Source of the DNA: WHSW01 sp963821345
GTDB lineage: Bacteria; Actinomycetota; Thermoleophilia; Solirubrobacterales; 70-9
Direction of reading: 5' to 3'
Length of the DNA: 64,000 bases
Assembly (NCBI GenBank): GCA_963821345.1
Contig: CAWGDM010000012.1
Coordinates: 434,001-498,000, forward strand
Shown: positions 33,551 through 42,104 of the stretch, piece after piece
How positions within the stretch are numbered: the first letter of the stretch is position 1
How the letters are laid out: each line of letters begins with the position of its first letter
Translations under genes and position numbers: made by a program
Notes under the pieces: model-generated
Seen by the model: only the letters and a program-made list of their open reading frames with translations
The model's database searches: none
Told to the model about the DNA's origin: nothing

Positions 33551-34554
33551 TGGGCTCGGCCAACGGCACCCTCGAGGCGGGCACGGAGCTGCTCGACGTC
33601 CGCGACCTGACGATCGCCTTCCCCGCCGGCGAGGTCCCGCTGCTGGCCGCGGACCGGATCAACTTCAGCGTCGCCGCCGGGCGTACGCTCGGGCTGGTCG
33701 GCGAGTCGGGGTGCGGCAAGAGCGTCACCCTGCGGTCGCTGCTCGGGCTCGTGCCCTACCCGGGCGAGGTGCTCTCGGGCGAGATCCGGTGGCTGGGCGA
33801 GGACCTACGCGCCGCCGACAAGCGACGGATCGCGGACGTGCGCGGCTCGGAGATCTCGATGATCTTCCAGGATCCGACCTCGTGCCTGAACCCGGTGTTC
33901 ACGATCGGCGACCAGATGACCGAGACCCTGCGAAAGCGCGCCGGGCTGGGGTCGAAGGACGCGCGCCGGCGGGCGGTCGAGCTGCTGGACCGGGTCGGGG
34001 TGCCGTCTGCCGAGCGGCGGCTGAGTTCCTATCCGCACCAGTTCAGCGGCGGGATGAAGCAGCGGGTGATGATCGCGATCGCGATCTCCGCGCGGCCGAA
34101 ATTGCTGCTCGCCGACGAGCCGACGACCGCGCTCGACGTCACCACCCAGGAGCAGATCCTGGCCCTGCTGATGGAGTTCCAGGAGGAGAACGGGATGGCG
34201 ATCGTGTTGGTTTCGCACGACCTCGGGGTGATCGCCGAGACCTGTGACGAGGTCGTGGTCATGTACGCCGGCCGCATGCTCGAGGCCGGCTTCGGGGCGG
34301 CGGTCATGCGCAGCCCGCGCCATCCGTACACCCACGGGCTGATCGAGGCGATGCCCTCGCTGGAGGTGACCGACGAGGTCCCGGCTGCGCCGATCCCCGG
34401 ACATCCGCCGAACCTCGCCGACCTGCCCCCGGGATGCCCGTTCCAGCCCCGCTGCGAGTTCCGGCGACCCGAGTGCGCGTCGATCCCGGTCACGCTCGAC
34501 ACCAGTCTGGCCGGGCACGGCTCCGCCTGCCCATTCGTGAAGGGCTTCGCGTGA
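33550..34554 (+). CDS. ABC transporter ATP-binding protein, DppD type
   Basis: 334 residues; ATG overlaps the preceding stop by one base. Walker A GESGCGKS (about 49-56), Q-loop IFQDPTSCLNP, signature FSGGMKQRV, Walker B LLLADEPTTALD, switch His VSHDLG. The C-terminal oligopeptide/dipeptide extension holds four Cys (GCPFQPRC ... EC ... ACPF), the pattern that binds an iron-sulfur cluster in DppD. Paired with the next ATPase. Confidence 0.94.
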   Translation: MGSANGTLEAGTELLDVRDLTIAFPAGEVPLLAADRINFSVAAGRTLGLVGESGCGKSVTLRSLLGLVPYPGEVLSGEIRWLGEDLRAADKRRIADVRGSEISMIFQDPTSCLNPVFTIGDQMTETLRKRAGLGSKDARRRAVELLDRVGVPSAERRLSSYPHQFSGGMKQRVMIAIAISARPKLLLADEPTTALDVTTQEQILALLMEFQEENGMAIVLVSHDLGVIAETCDEVVVMYAGRMLEAGFGAAVMRSPRHPYTHGLIEAMPSLEVTDEVPAAPIPGHPPNLADLPPGCPFQPRCEFRRPECASIPVTLDTSLAGHGSACPFVKGFA

Positions 34555-35573
34555 GCGCCGCCGAGCCACTGCTCGAGGTTGCCGGGCTGACGAAGCGCTT
34601 CTCCGAGCGGCACTCGGTCGCGGACAGGTTCCGACGCCGGCCGCCCCCGGTCCTGACCGCGCTCGACAACGTCGACATCGCGGTTGCGCCGGGCGAGACG
34701 CTCGGGGTCGTCGGCGAGTCCGGAAGCGGCAAGTCGACCCTCGCACGCTGCATCGTCAGGCTCTACGACCCGGAGGAGGGCACGGTGAGGTTCGATGGCG
34801 CTGACGTGCTCGCCGCCGAGGGAGCCGGGCTGCGGGCGATCAGGCGCTCGATCCAGATGGTCTACCAGGATCCTTACTCGTCGCTGAGCCCGCACATCCG
34901 CGTCGGCGATGCGGTTGCAGAGCCGGCGCTCGTCCATGGGCTGATCGAGAAGGGCGAGGGGGACGCCTACGCCGCGGACCTGCTCGACCGGGTGGGGATC
35001 GGGCGCGAGAGCGTGAAGCGCTATCCACACGAGTTCTCAGGCGGGCAGCGCCAACGGGTCGCCATCGCTCGCTCGCTCGCGGTCAAGCCGAGGCTCCTGA
35101 TTGCCGACGAGGCCGTGAGCGCGCTCGATGTCTCGATCCAGGCGCAGCTGCTCTCGCTGCTCGAGGAGATCCGCCGCGACCTGGGGCTGACGATGATTTT
35201 CATCTCGCATCAGCTGTCGGTGATCTCGCGGCTCGCCGACCGGGTAGCGATCATGTACCTCGGCCGGATCGTCGAGACCGGGGCGACGGCCGACGTCTTC
35301 GCCGATCCGCGCCACCCCTACACGCGGATGCTGCTCGAGGCTCACCCTCGACTCGACGGCACCCGCGTCCGCGAGCCGCAGGTGACCACGGAGATGCCCT
35401 CGCCCTACGCGATTCCCGACGGTTGCCGGTTCCACACCCGCTGCCCGCTGGTCGAGGACGTATGCCTTCGTGTCGATCCTCCGGAGATCGAGATCCCGTC
35501 GGCGCGTGGCGGGCACCGCTCGGCGTGTCATGTGCTGACGCGGACCGGCCGCCGAGAGCCTTCTGCGGATTAG
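34551..35573 (+). CDS. ABC transporter ATP-binding protein, DppF type
   Basis: 340 residues from a GTG overlapping the preceding stop. Walker A GESGSGKST (about 53-61), Q-loop VYQDPYSSLSP, signature FSGGQRQRV, Walker B LLIADEAVSALD (Ala-Val in place of Pro-Thr), switch His ISHQLS. The C-terminal extension keeps the Cys pattern (GCRFHTRC, C, C). Ends the importer operon; the next gene starts 35 bases later with no clear terminator, so some read-through is possible. Confidence 0.94.
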   Translation: MSAAEPLLEVAGLTKRFSERHSVADRFRRRPPPVLTALDNVDIAVAPGETLGVVGESGSGKSTLARCIVRLYDPEEGTVRFDGADVLAAEGAGLRAIRRSIQMVYQDPYSSLSPHIRVGDAVAEPALVHGLIEKGEGDAYAADLLDRVGIGRESVKRYPHEFSGGQRQRVAIARSLAVKPRLLIADEAVSALDVSIQAQLLSLLEEIRRDLGLTMIFISHQLSVISRLADRVAIMYLGRIVETGATADVFADPRHPYTRMLLEAHPRLDGTRVREPQVTTEMPSPYAIPDGCRFHTRCPLVEDVCLRVDPPEIEIPSARGGHRSACHVLTRTGRREPSAD

Positions 35574-35607
35574 CGCGCAGCGATCGCCGAATTCAGCATG
35601 ACGCGCG

Positions 35608-38600
35608 ATGATGCGCGCCATGAGTGGCGACGGCATTGGGCTCCCTCCGCTCCGCTTGCGCGTGCTCGGCGGATTCGGCGTCGCCGTGGGCGACCGGCCG
35701 GTGCCCGAGAGCGCTTGGCGCCTGCGCAAGGCCAAGAGCCTGATCAAGCTCCTGGCGCTGTCGCCCGACCGACGCATGCACCGCGAACGGGCGGCCGAGC
35801 TGCTGTGGCCGGACCGCAGCGCCGACTCCGCCGCCAACAACCTCCACCAGGCGCTCTACGTCTCCCGCCGCGCCCTCGAGGCCGCCGGCGCCGACGCCCT
35901 GGAGTGCCTGTCGTTGCGCGAGGACATGCTGATCCTCTCCGAGGATCGCCCGGTCGAGATCGATGCCGTGGAGTTCGAGGAGGCCGCGGAGGCGGCGCGG
36001 GCGGCTGGCACGATCGAGGCCTACGGCGACGCCTTGGCGCTCTATGGCGGAGAGCTGCTCCCCGAGGACCGTTACGAGGACTGGTTGGCGGCCCGCCGCG
36101 AGGCCCTGCGAGAGCTTTACCGCGCGCTGCTGCTCGAGCTGGCCGAGCACCACGCGAGCGTGGGCGATGCCCCCGGCGCGGTCGAAGCGCTCCAGCGCGC
36201 GGTCGTCGACGATCCTCTGCACGAGGAGGCCCATCGCCGGCTGATGCGGCTCTTCGCCGAGGCGGGGCGCCGTCAGCAGGCGCTCGCCCAGTACCAGCAG
36301 CTGCGCCAGACGCTGCGCCGGGAGTATGCGGCGGACCCCGACCCGGAGACGCGCCGCCTGTACGAGGACATCCTCGCCGGGCGCCTCGATCCGATCGCGG
36401 CAACGGAGGCGCAGGCGGAGTCGCGCCCGCCGGGCGCCCGGCGCGGTCAAGTCACGGCGGGCTCCGCCCCCCTTCACAACCTGCCGCTCCAGCTGACGAG
36501 CTTCGTCGGGCGCGAGCGCGTGCTGGCCGAGCTGCGCGCACAGCTCGACCGCAGCCGGCTGCTGACGCTCACCGGCCCGGGCGGCGCGGGCAAGACGCGG
36601 CTGGCCCTGGAGGTGGCCGGCGAGCGGCTGCACAGCTACGACGACGGGGTGTGGCTCGTGGAGCTGGCCGCCCTCGACGACCCCGGGATCGTGGCGCAGG
36701 AAACCGCCGTGGTCCTCGGCATGCAGCTGCGCTCGCAGGACGATGCGGGCGCGGTCTTGGCCCGGCTGATCGGCGACCGACAGTTGCTGCTGCTCCTCGA
36801 CAACTGCGAGCACCTGATCGGGGCGTGCGCGCGACTGGCCGAGGAGCTCCTGCGCGCCTGCCCCCGGCTTACGCTCATCGCCACCAGCCGCGAGCCCCTC
36901 CACATCGGGGGCGAGGTGACTCTGCGTGTTCCGTCCCTGAAGCTGCCCGATCCCGGACTCGAGGTTGCCGCGCACGCCCTGATGCGCTTCGAGTCGATTC
37001 GCCTGTTCACCGATCGGGCGGCGGATGCCGCACCGGGATTCCGGCTCACCGACGAGAACGCCCCGTACGTGGCCGAGGTCTGCTTCCGACTCGACGGAAT
37101 GCCGCTGGCGATCGAGCTCGCGGCGGCCCGCGCCGGGGTACTGACCCCGGCGCAGACGGCGGCGCGCCTGCGCCACTCGCTCGACCTGCTGGGCGGGGGC
37201 AGGGGCCGGCTCACGCGCCAGCAGACCTTGGCGGCGACCCTGAACTGGAGCCACGACCTCCTGACCCGAGAGGAGCGAGCGCTCTTCCGGCGAACGGGCG
37301 TCTTCGCGGGATCGTTCGCGCTGAATGCCGTGGAGGGGGTGTGCGGTGGAGACGGCGTCGAGCCCAGCGAGACCCTCGAGCTGCTCCGGCGCTTGGTGGA
37401 CAAGTCGCTGATCACCGCCGAGGAGGAGCGCGGCGAGTACCGCTATCGGCTCCTCGAGACAATTCGCCAGTACGCGCGCGAGCGCCTTGCCGAGGCCGGC
37501 GAGACCGCGCGTCTGGAGGATCGCCACCGCTTGTGGTACCTGGCAGTGGCCGAGGCCGCCGATCCCCAGGCCGGCGGCGAGCGCTTCTTCGAGTCGGCCG
37601 AGCTCGAGCTCGACAACCTGCGCGCGGCGCTGGCCTCCGGGCTGCGCGACGACCCCCAATGCGCTCTGCGGATCGCGGTGGCGCTATGGCAGCTGTGGAT
37701 GCGGCGTGGTTACTTCGCCGAGGGCTCTCGCCTGCTCGACGCTGCGCTCGCCGCGGACCCCGCCCCGACGCCGCTCAGAGCGCGAGGGCTCGTGGCGGCG
37801 TCCGCGCTCGACGTGCGACTGGGCCGACCCGAGCGCGTCATCCCCTTGGCCGAGGAAGCCCACCGGATCCACGTCGCCCTCGACGACTCGCGCGCCGCCG
37901 CGGGCGCCCTCCTGTACCGCGGGGTGCTGGAGTGGGTGTCCACCCGCTACACCGCCGCCCGTGCCACGCTTGACGAGGCGTTCACCCAGGCCCAACGGGT
38001 GGGCGCCGCGCTCGTGGCCGCGGAGTCGCGGCATACACGGGGGGTGGAGGCGCACTCTCGCGGGCGTGACGACGAGGCCCGACGGCTCATCGAGGAGGGG
38101 CTGGACCTGCTTCCGGCGCCGTCCGACTCGGATGACTCGATCTGGGCCACGACCATCGGCCTCGTGATCGACCCAGACGGATGCGGACGTGCGCGCATGT
38201 ATTTCGAGGACACCCTGTTCATGTACCGCGGCGTCGGCCCCGAGGCGGCGAGGGGCTACATGCTGTGCGACCTTGCTCTGGTCGCGCGGGCCCAGGGTGA
38301 GTACGACGCTGCGCGCCAGAGCCTGGACCGCGCCTTGGCGCTGCAGCGCGAGCGAAACGAGCTCCACGGGACGGCGGTCGCTCTCAATGCCCTCGGGAAC
38401 CTGGCGCGCTCACGCGAGCAGTTCGAGCTCGGCCGAGAATGGCTGGAGGAGGCGCTCACGATCCGCCGCGACATGGGCGACCGCCGAGCCACCGGAATGA
38501 CCCTCGGGTGCATGGGCCTGCTCGCTGGGCGCGCGGGGCACCGGGACGAGGGGCGCCGGCTACTCGGGAGCGCGCTGGCCATCTTCGAAGAGACCGAAGA

Positions 38601-38934
38601 TGGGCCGGGCAGGCCCGGAATGCTCCTCAACCTTGCCAACCTCGAACTCGAGGCGGGCGAGGTGGACCGCGCCCTTCCGATTCTGGAGGAAGCGGTTGGG
38701 CTGTTTCAACGGCAGATGATCATGCGCGGCTGGGGATGGCCTCTCTGCACGCTTGTTGACGCCCTGTCCAGCGGGCCGATGGCGGACGCGCCACGCGCCC
38801 GCGGCCTGCTCGACGAGGCCCGCGGCGAGTTCGCTGCGATCGACGACCGTCGCGGCCTCGCCCAGATCGCGGTGCTGGAAGGCGCGCTGGACGCCGATCG
38901 GAAGGCCGCTAAGGCGGAATTGGACGCCGGTTAA
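35608..38934 (+). CDS. AfsR/SARP-like regulator: BTAD, STAND ATPase, TPR
   Basis: 1108 residues (an ATG at 35620 is an alternative start). The N-terminus is a winged-helix DNA-binding domain (about 15-105), then a bacterial transcriptional activation domain (about 110-255), then an NB-ARC/STAND ATPase with Walker A TGPGGAGKTR (about 323-332) and Walker B LLLLLDNCEHL (about 390-400), ending in about ten TPR-like repeats with a CGRARMYFEDTLF insert. Such proteins activate secondary-metabolite or catabolic genes in response to ATP and an unknown signal. The next genes downstream (oxidase, F420-type oxidoreductase) are plausible targets by position. Confidence 0.88.
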   Translation: MMRAMSGDGIGLPPLRLRVLGGFGVAVGDRPVPESAWRLRKAKSLIKLLALSPDRRMHRERAAELLWPDRSADSAANNLHQALYVSRRALEAAGADALECLSLREDMLILSEDRPVEIDAVEFEEAAEAARAAGTIEAYGDALALYGGELLPEDRYEDWLAARREALRELYRALLLELAEHHASVGDAPGAVEALQRAVVDDPLHEEAHRRLMRLFAEAGRRQQALAQYQQLRQTLRREYAADPDPETRRLYEDILAGRLDPIAATEAQAESRPPGARRGQVTAGSAPLHNLPLQLTSFVGRERVLAELRAQLDRSRLLTLTGPGGAGKTRLALEVAGERLHSYDDGVWLVELAALDDPGIVAQETAVVLGMQLRSQDDAGAVLARLIGDRQLLLLLDNCEHLIGACARLAEELLRACPRLTLIATSREPLHIGGEVTLRVPSLKLPDPGLEVAAHALMRFESIRLFTDRAADAAPGFRLTDENAPYVAEVCFRLDGMPLAIELAAARAGVLTPAQTAARLRHSLDLLGGGRGRLTRQQTLAATLNWSHDLLTREERALFRRTGVFAGSFALNAVEGVCGGDGVEPSETLELLRRLVDKSLITAEEERGEYRYRLLETIRQYARERLAEAGETARLEDRHRLWYLAVAEAADPQAGGERFFESAELELDNLRAALASGLRDDPQCALRIAVALWQLWMRRGYFAEGSRLLDAALAADPAPTPLRARGLVAASALDVRLGRPERVIPLAEEAHRIHVALDDSRAAAGALLYRGVLEWVSTRYTAARATLDEAFTQAQRVGAALVAAESRHTRGVEAHSRGRDDEARRLIEEGLDLLPAPSDSDDSIWATTIGLVIDPDGCGRARMYFEDTLFMYRGVGPEAARGYMLCDLALVARAQGEYDAARQSLDRALALQRERNELHGTAVALNALGNLARSREQFELGREWLEEALTIRRDMGDRRATGMTLGCMGLLAGRAGHRDEGRRLLGSALAIFEETEDGPGRPGMLLNLANLELEAGEVDRALPILEEAVGLFQRQMIMRGWGWPLCTLVDALSSGPMADAPRARGLLDEARGEFAAIDDRRGLAQIAVLEGALDADRKAAKAELDAG

Positions 38935-38992
38935 GGGGTCGCTAAGAGCGCGCGGCGTAGCGTGATCCTCCCAACCAAGTCAGGAGGACCAG

Positions 38993-40420
38993 ATGACGAC
39001 GATGACGACGAACGAGGAGATCACGCAGACAGTGCTCGGTGACGGGACGATCGCCGAGCTGGCCGAGGCCATCCGCGGTGAGGTGGTCGGGCCGGGCGAT
39101 CCCGGCTACGACGAAGCGCGCGCGATCTGGAACGGCGCCCACGACCGACGGCCAGCGCTGATCGTGCGCTGCGCGGGCGTCGCAGACGTCCTCCGCGCGG
39201 TCGAGTTCGCCCGCAGCCAGGACCTCGAGGTTGCCGTGCGCGGGGGCTCTCACAGCATCCCCGGCTTCTCGACCACCGACGGTGGCATCGTCATCGACCT
39301 CGGCGCGATGCAGGGCGTCCGCGTCGACCCCGAGGCCGGCACCGCCCGCGCGGAGGGCGGCGTGCAGTGGGGGAAGTTCGACCATGAGACGCAGGCCTTC
39401 GGCATGGCGGTGACGGGCGGGCTGGTGTCGACCACCGGACTCGGCGGCTTCACGCTGGGCGGCGGGATCGGCTGGCTCGTGCGCAAGCATGGCCTCACCT
39501 GCGACAACCTCGTCTCCGCCGACGTGGTGACGGCCGACGGTCGACTGGTGACCGCAAGCGCCGAGGAGAACCCGGAGCTGCTCTGGGGTCTCAAGGGCGG
39601 GGGCGGGAACTTCGGCATCGCGGTCTCGCTCGAGTACCGGGTCCACCCGGTTGGCCCTCTCGTGATCGGCGGCCCGACGTTCTACCCGGGCGAGCGAGCC
39701 GACGAGATCCTGCGGTTCTACCGCGAGTTCACGCGGGAGCTCCCGGATGAGCTGACCACGATCGCGAACCTGTTCTGGGCCCCGCCGGCGCCGTTCATCC
39801 CCGAGGAGTGGCACGGCAAGCCGCTGATCGGGCTGATCGCATGCCACGCCGGGTCCCTCGAGGAAGGCGCGAAGGCCGTGGCGCCGCTGCGCGAACTCGG
39901 CGACCCGGTGGCCGACCTGATGGGCCCGCTGCCGTACACGGCTCTGCAGAGCCTGCTCGACCCGCTCTGGCCGCATGGCAAGCACGCCTACATGAAGGCC
40001 GGGTACGTTCGTGAGCTCGACGATGCGGCGATCGAGACAGCGGCGCGCTACCACCAGGAGGCGACCTCGCCGGCGTCCGAGATCCACTTCCACCACTTCG
40101 GCGGCGCGGTCGCCCGAGTCGAGGAAGGCGCGACGGCCTACCGCGAGCGCCACGCCCCGTATGTGATGAACGTGATCGCGGCGTCGCACGACTCCGAGGG
40201 CTTCGATTCCCATGTCGACTGGGCGCAGCGGCTGTACGCCGAGATCGAACCCTCGCTGACGGGTGGCGCCTACATCAACTTCCTCTCCGCCGAAGGAGCG
40301 GAACGGGTGCGCGCCGCCTACGGCGAGGAGAAGTTCGCTCGTCTTCAGGAACTCAAGGACGAGTACGACCCCAACAACCTGTTCCACCTCAACCAGAACG
40401 TCCCGCCGAGCGGGGCCTAA
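38993..40420 (+). CDS. FAD-linked oxidase, berberine-bridge-enzyme family
   Basis: 475 residues, with AGGAGG upstream of the ATG. FAD-binding PCMH domain with the RGGSHSIPG loop (about 82-90) whose His normally carries covalent FAD; the second covalent Cys of bicovalent members is not evident (STTGLGGFTLGG has none), so single attachment is expected. The C-terminal BBE signature is YDPNNLFHLNQNV. No signal peptide. These oxidise alcohols, sugars or alkaloid-like amines using oxygen. It lies 58 bases behind the SARP regulator. Confidence 0.9.
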   Translation: MTTMTTNEEITQTVLGDGTIAELAEAIRGEVVGPGDPGYDEARAIWNGAHDRRPALIVRCAGVADVLRAVEFARSQDLEVAVRGGSHSIPGFSTTDGGIVIDLGAMQGVRVDPEAGTARAEGGVQWGKFDHETQAFGMAVTGGLVSTTGLGGFTLGGGIGWLVRKHGLTCDNLVSADVVTADGRLVTASAEENPELLWGLKGGGGNFGIAVSLEYRVHPVGPLVIGGPTFYPGERADEILRFYREFTRELPDELTTIANLFWAPPAPFIPEEWHGKPLIGLIACHAGSLEEGAKAVAPLRELGDPVADLMGPLPYTALQSLLDPLWPHGKHAYMKAGYVRELDDAAIETAARYHQEATSPASEIHFHHFGGAVARVEEGATAYRERHAPYVMNVIAASHDSEGFDSHVDWAQRLYAEIEPSLTGGAYINFLSAEGAERVRAAYGEEKFARLQELKDEYDPNNLFHLNQNVPPSGA

Positions 40421-40521
40421 GGACCGACCGGACAGCCGAAAAGGCGAGTCGTAGGTCGCGGGCGGACCGCGAAGGTCCCGCTCGCGGCCCCTCGCCGGCG
40501 TCCGCACTCCTACTACCGACG

Positions 40522-41571
40522 ATGACCTCACCCGACGCGACTCAGGCGAATCCCGGTTCGAACGTAGGCGCCGGCGTCACGCCGTTTCAGGTCGACGCCG
40601 ACGCAACGATCCGGCTTGCCGTGGGTGCCGAGGAGCTCGGTTACGCTCGATTCGGCGCTGCCGAGGGCTGGACCTACGACGCGGTCGTGCTGCTCGTCCA
40701 GATCGCCGAAGTCACCTCGCGAATCGGACTCGCCACCGGAGTGCTCCCCGTCTGGAGCCGATCGCCGGCGGCGATCGCGATGGCCGCGGCGAGCCTTCAG
40801 CGGGCGTCCGCCGGCCGCTTCGCCCTCGGGCTTGGCGCCAGCAGCCCACCCCTCGTCGAGGGTTTGCACGGAATCGCCTGGGAGCGTCCGATCAATCGGC
40901 TGCGCACCACCCTCGTGGCCGTTCGGGCGCTGCTGGACGGAGCCCGCCTGCCGCTCAACCAGGAGAAGATCAGGCCGCTTCGACTGGGCGCGCTGCCCGA
41001 ATGGCCCGTTCCGATCTACCTCGCAGCGCTCGCCCCCTCCTCGGTTCGCCTGGCGGGTGAGCTCGCTGACCACTGGCTGCCTTTCCTATGGGCCCGCTCG
41101 CGACTCCCCGACGGTCGGATCCTGCTCGCGGAGGGCGAGGCGCGTGCCGAGAAAGCGATGGCGACCGGCATTACGACCAGCGTCCCGCTGGCGATTGGCG
41201 AAGACGAGGCGACGGCCCAGCAAATCGCCGCCGGTTGGCTGCTCGCCTACCTGACGCGAATGGGGCCCCTGTATCCGCGGCTGCTCCGAGATCAATTCGG
41301 ATTCGCGCGCGAAATCGATGCGCTGCTCGGCGCCAACGCGAACGGCGGACCCCCGCGGCTGCCCGCGGCAGCGGAGCGCCTTGCTCGCGATGTGACCGTG
41401 ATGGGCACCTACGATGAGGCTCCGGACGTTGTCCGCCAATGGCTCGAGGAAGGCGCCGACGGGATCGACCTGGTGTTGCCGATCGGATTGCCCGAAGCGC
41501 AACTCCATGAAATGCTCGAGGCCGCGGCGCCCGCGACCGTGTCCTCAACTCAGGTCGACACGCCGAGTTGA
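40522..41571 (+). CDS. LLM-class (probably F420-dependent) oxidoreductase
   Basis: 349-residue luciferase-like monooxygenase fold. Visible features are FQVDADATIRLAVGAEELGYARFGAAEGW (split across about 21-50), VTSRIGLATGVLPVWSRSP, ASAGRFALGLGASS and a C-terminal GADGIDLVLPIG. LLM proteins in actinobacteria commonly use F420 or FMN; no residue here decides between them. Ribosome site is weak. The end abuts the small exported protein gene (16-base gap, convergent). Confidence 0.85.
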   Translation: MTSPDATQANPGSNVGAGVTPFQVDADATIRLAVGAEELGYARFGAAEGWTYDAVVLLVQIAEVTSRIGLATGVLPVWSRSPAAIAMAAASLQRASAGRFALGLGASSPPLVEGLHGIAWERPINRLRTTLVAVRALLDGARLPLNQEKIRPLRLGALPEWPVPIYLAALAPSSVRLAGELADHWLPFLWARSRLPDGRILLAEGEARAEKAMATGITTSVPLAIGEDEATAQQIAAGWLLAYLTRMGPLYPRLLRDQFGFAREIDALLGANANGGPPRLPAAAERLARDVTVMGTYDEAPDVVRQWLEEGADGIDLVLPIGLPEAQLHEMLEAAAPATVSSTQVDTPS

Positions 41572-41587
41572 GCGGCATTCGGCTCTG

Positions 41588-41953
41588 TCAGGTGGTGACC
41601 GACGATCCGGCAGGGCCCGGGCGAGCCCGGCGGACGAGCATGAGCGCCGCGATGCCGAGCAGCATGAGACCCGAGGCGGTCGCGGCGCCGATGGTCGCGT
41701 CGCCCCAGTCGAAATCGGAGTGTGTGGCGCTTGCCTGAGGAGTCGTCTCGCCGACAACCGACACCGCTTCCGAGCCGTCGCGGCGCAGAACGAGTTCGCC
41801 TCCACCGACCACCGGGTGGAATGGGACCGCCTGCTCGCCATCGCGGTGCAGCACGGGGATGCCGCCTTCTGCCGCCGCCGGAGCGACCGCAGCGACGGCC
41901 GACCCCACCAGGACCGCAACCGTCATCGTCGTGACTGTCAGTCTGCGCATCAT
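41588..41953 (-). CDS. Small exported protein with C-terminal membrane helix
   Basis: About 121 residues from the ATG at 41953, preceded by AGGGAGAGC. A signal peptide (residues 1-28, Ala-rich cleavage region), a short extracellular segment, then a transmembrane helix near the end (about 86-110, ASGLMLLGIAALMLV) followed by positively charged RRARPG. This is a sortase-less, tail-anchored surface protein layout. No homolog recognised. Convergent with the LLM gene and divergent from the SARP gene at 42105. Confidence 0.65.
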   Translation of the reverse strand: MMRRLTVTTMTVAVLVGSAVAAVAPAAAEGGIPVLHRDGEQAVPFHPVVGGGELVLRRDGSEAVSVVGETTPQASATHSDFDWGDATIGAATASGLMLLGIAALMLVRRARPGPAGSSVTT

Positions 41954-42104
41954 GCTCTCCCTTTTGAGGTGCCATTGCCAGCGCAAGCATGGGTCTTGCC
42001 GCTGAAGCCGCGCTGAAATCCGACAAGCACCTCCAGCCGTCGGACCTGATCGTCATTTGGGAAGCCGCGAAGGCGGTGTTACGTTCCGTCGTAGAAGGGG
42101 AGCG

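Noticed and set aside
35593..37659. Minus-strand 688-codon open frame opposite the SARP gene
   Set aside because: No recognisable motif, Gln/Arg/Leu-rich, antisense to an unmistakable BTAD-ATPase gene.
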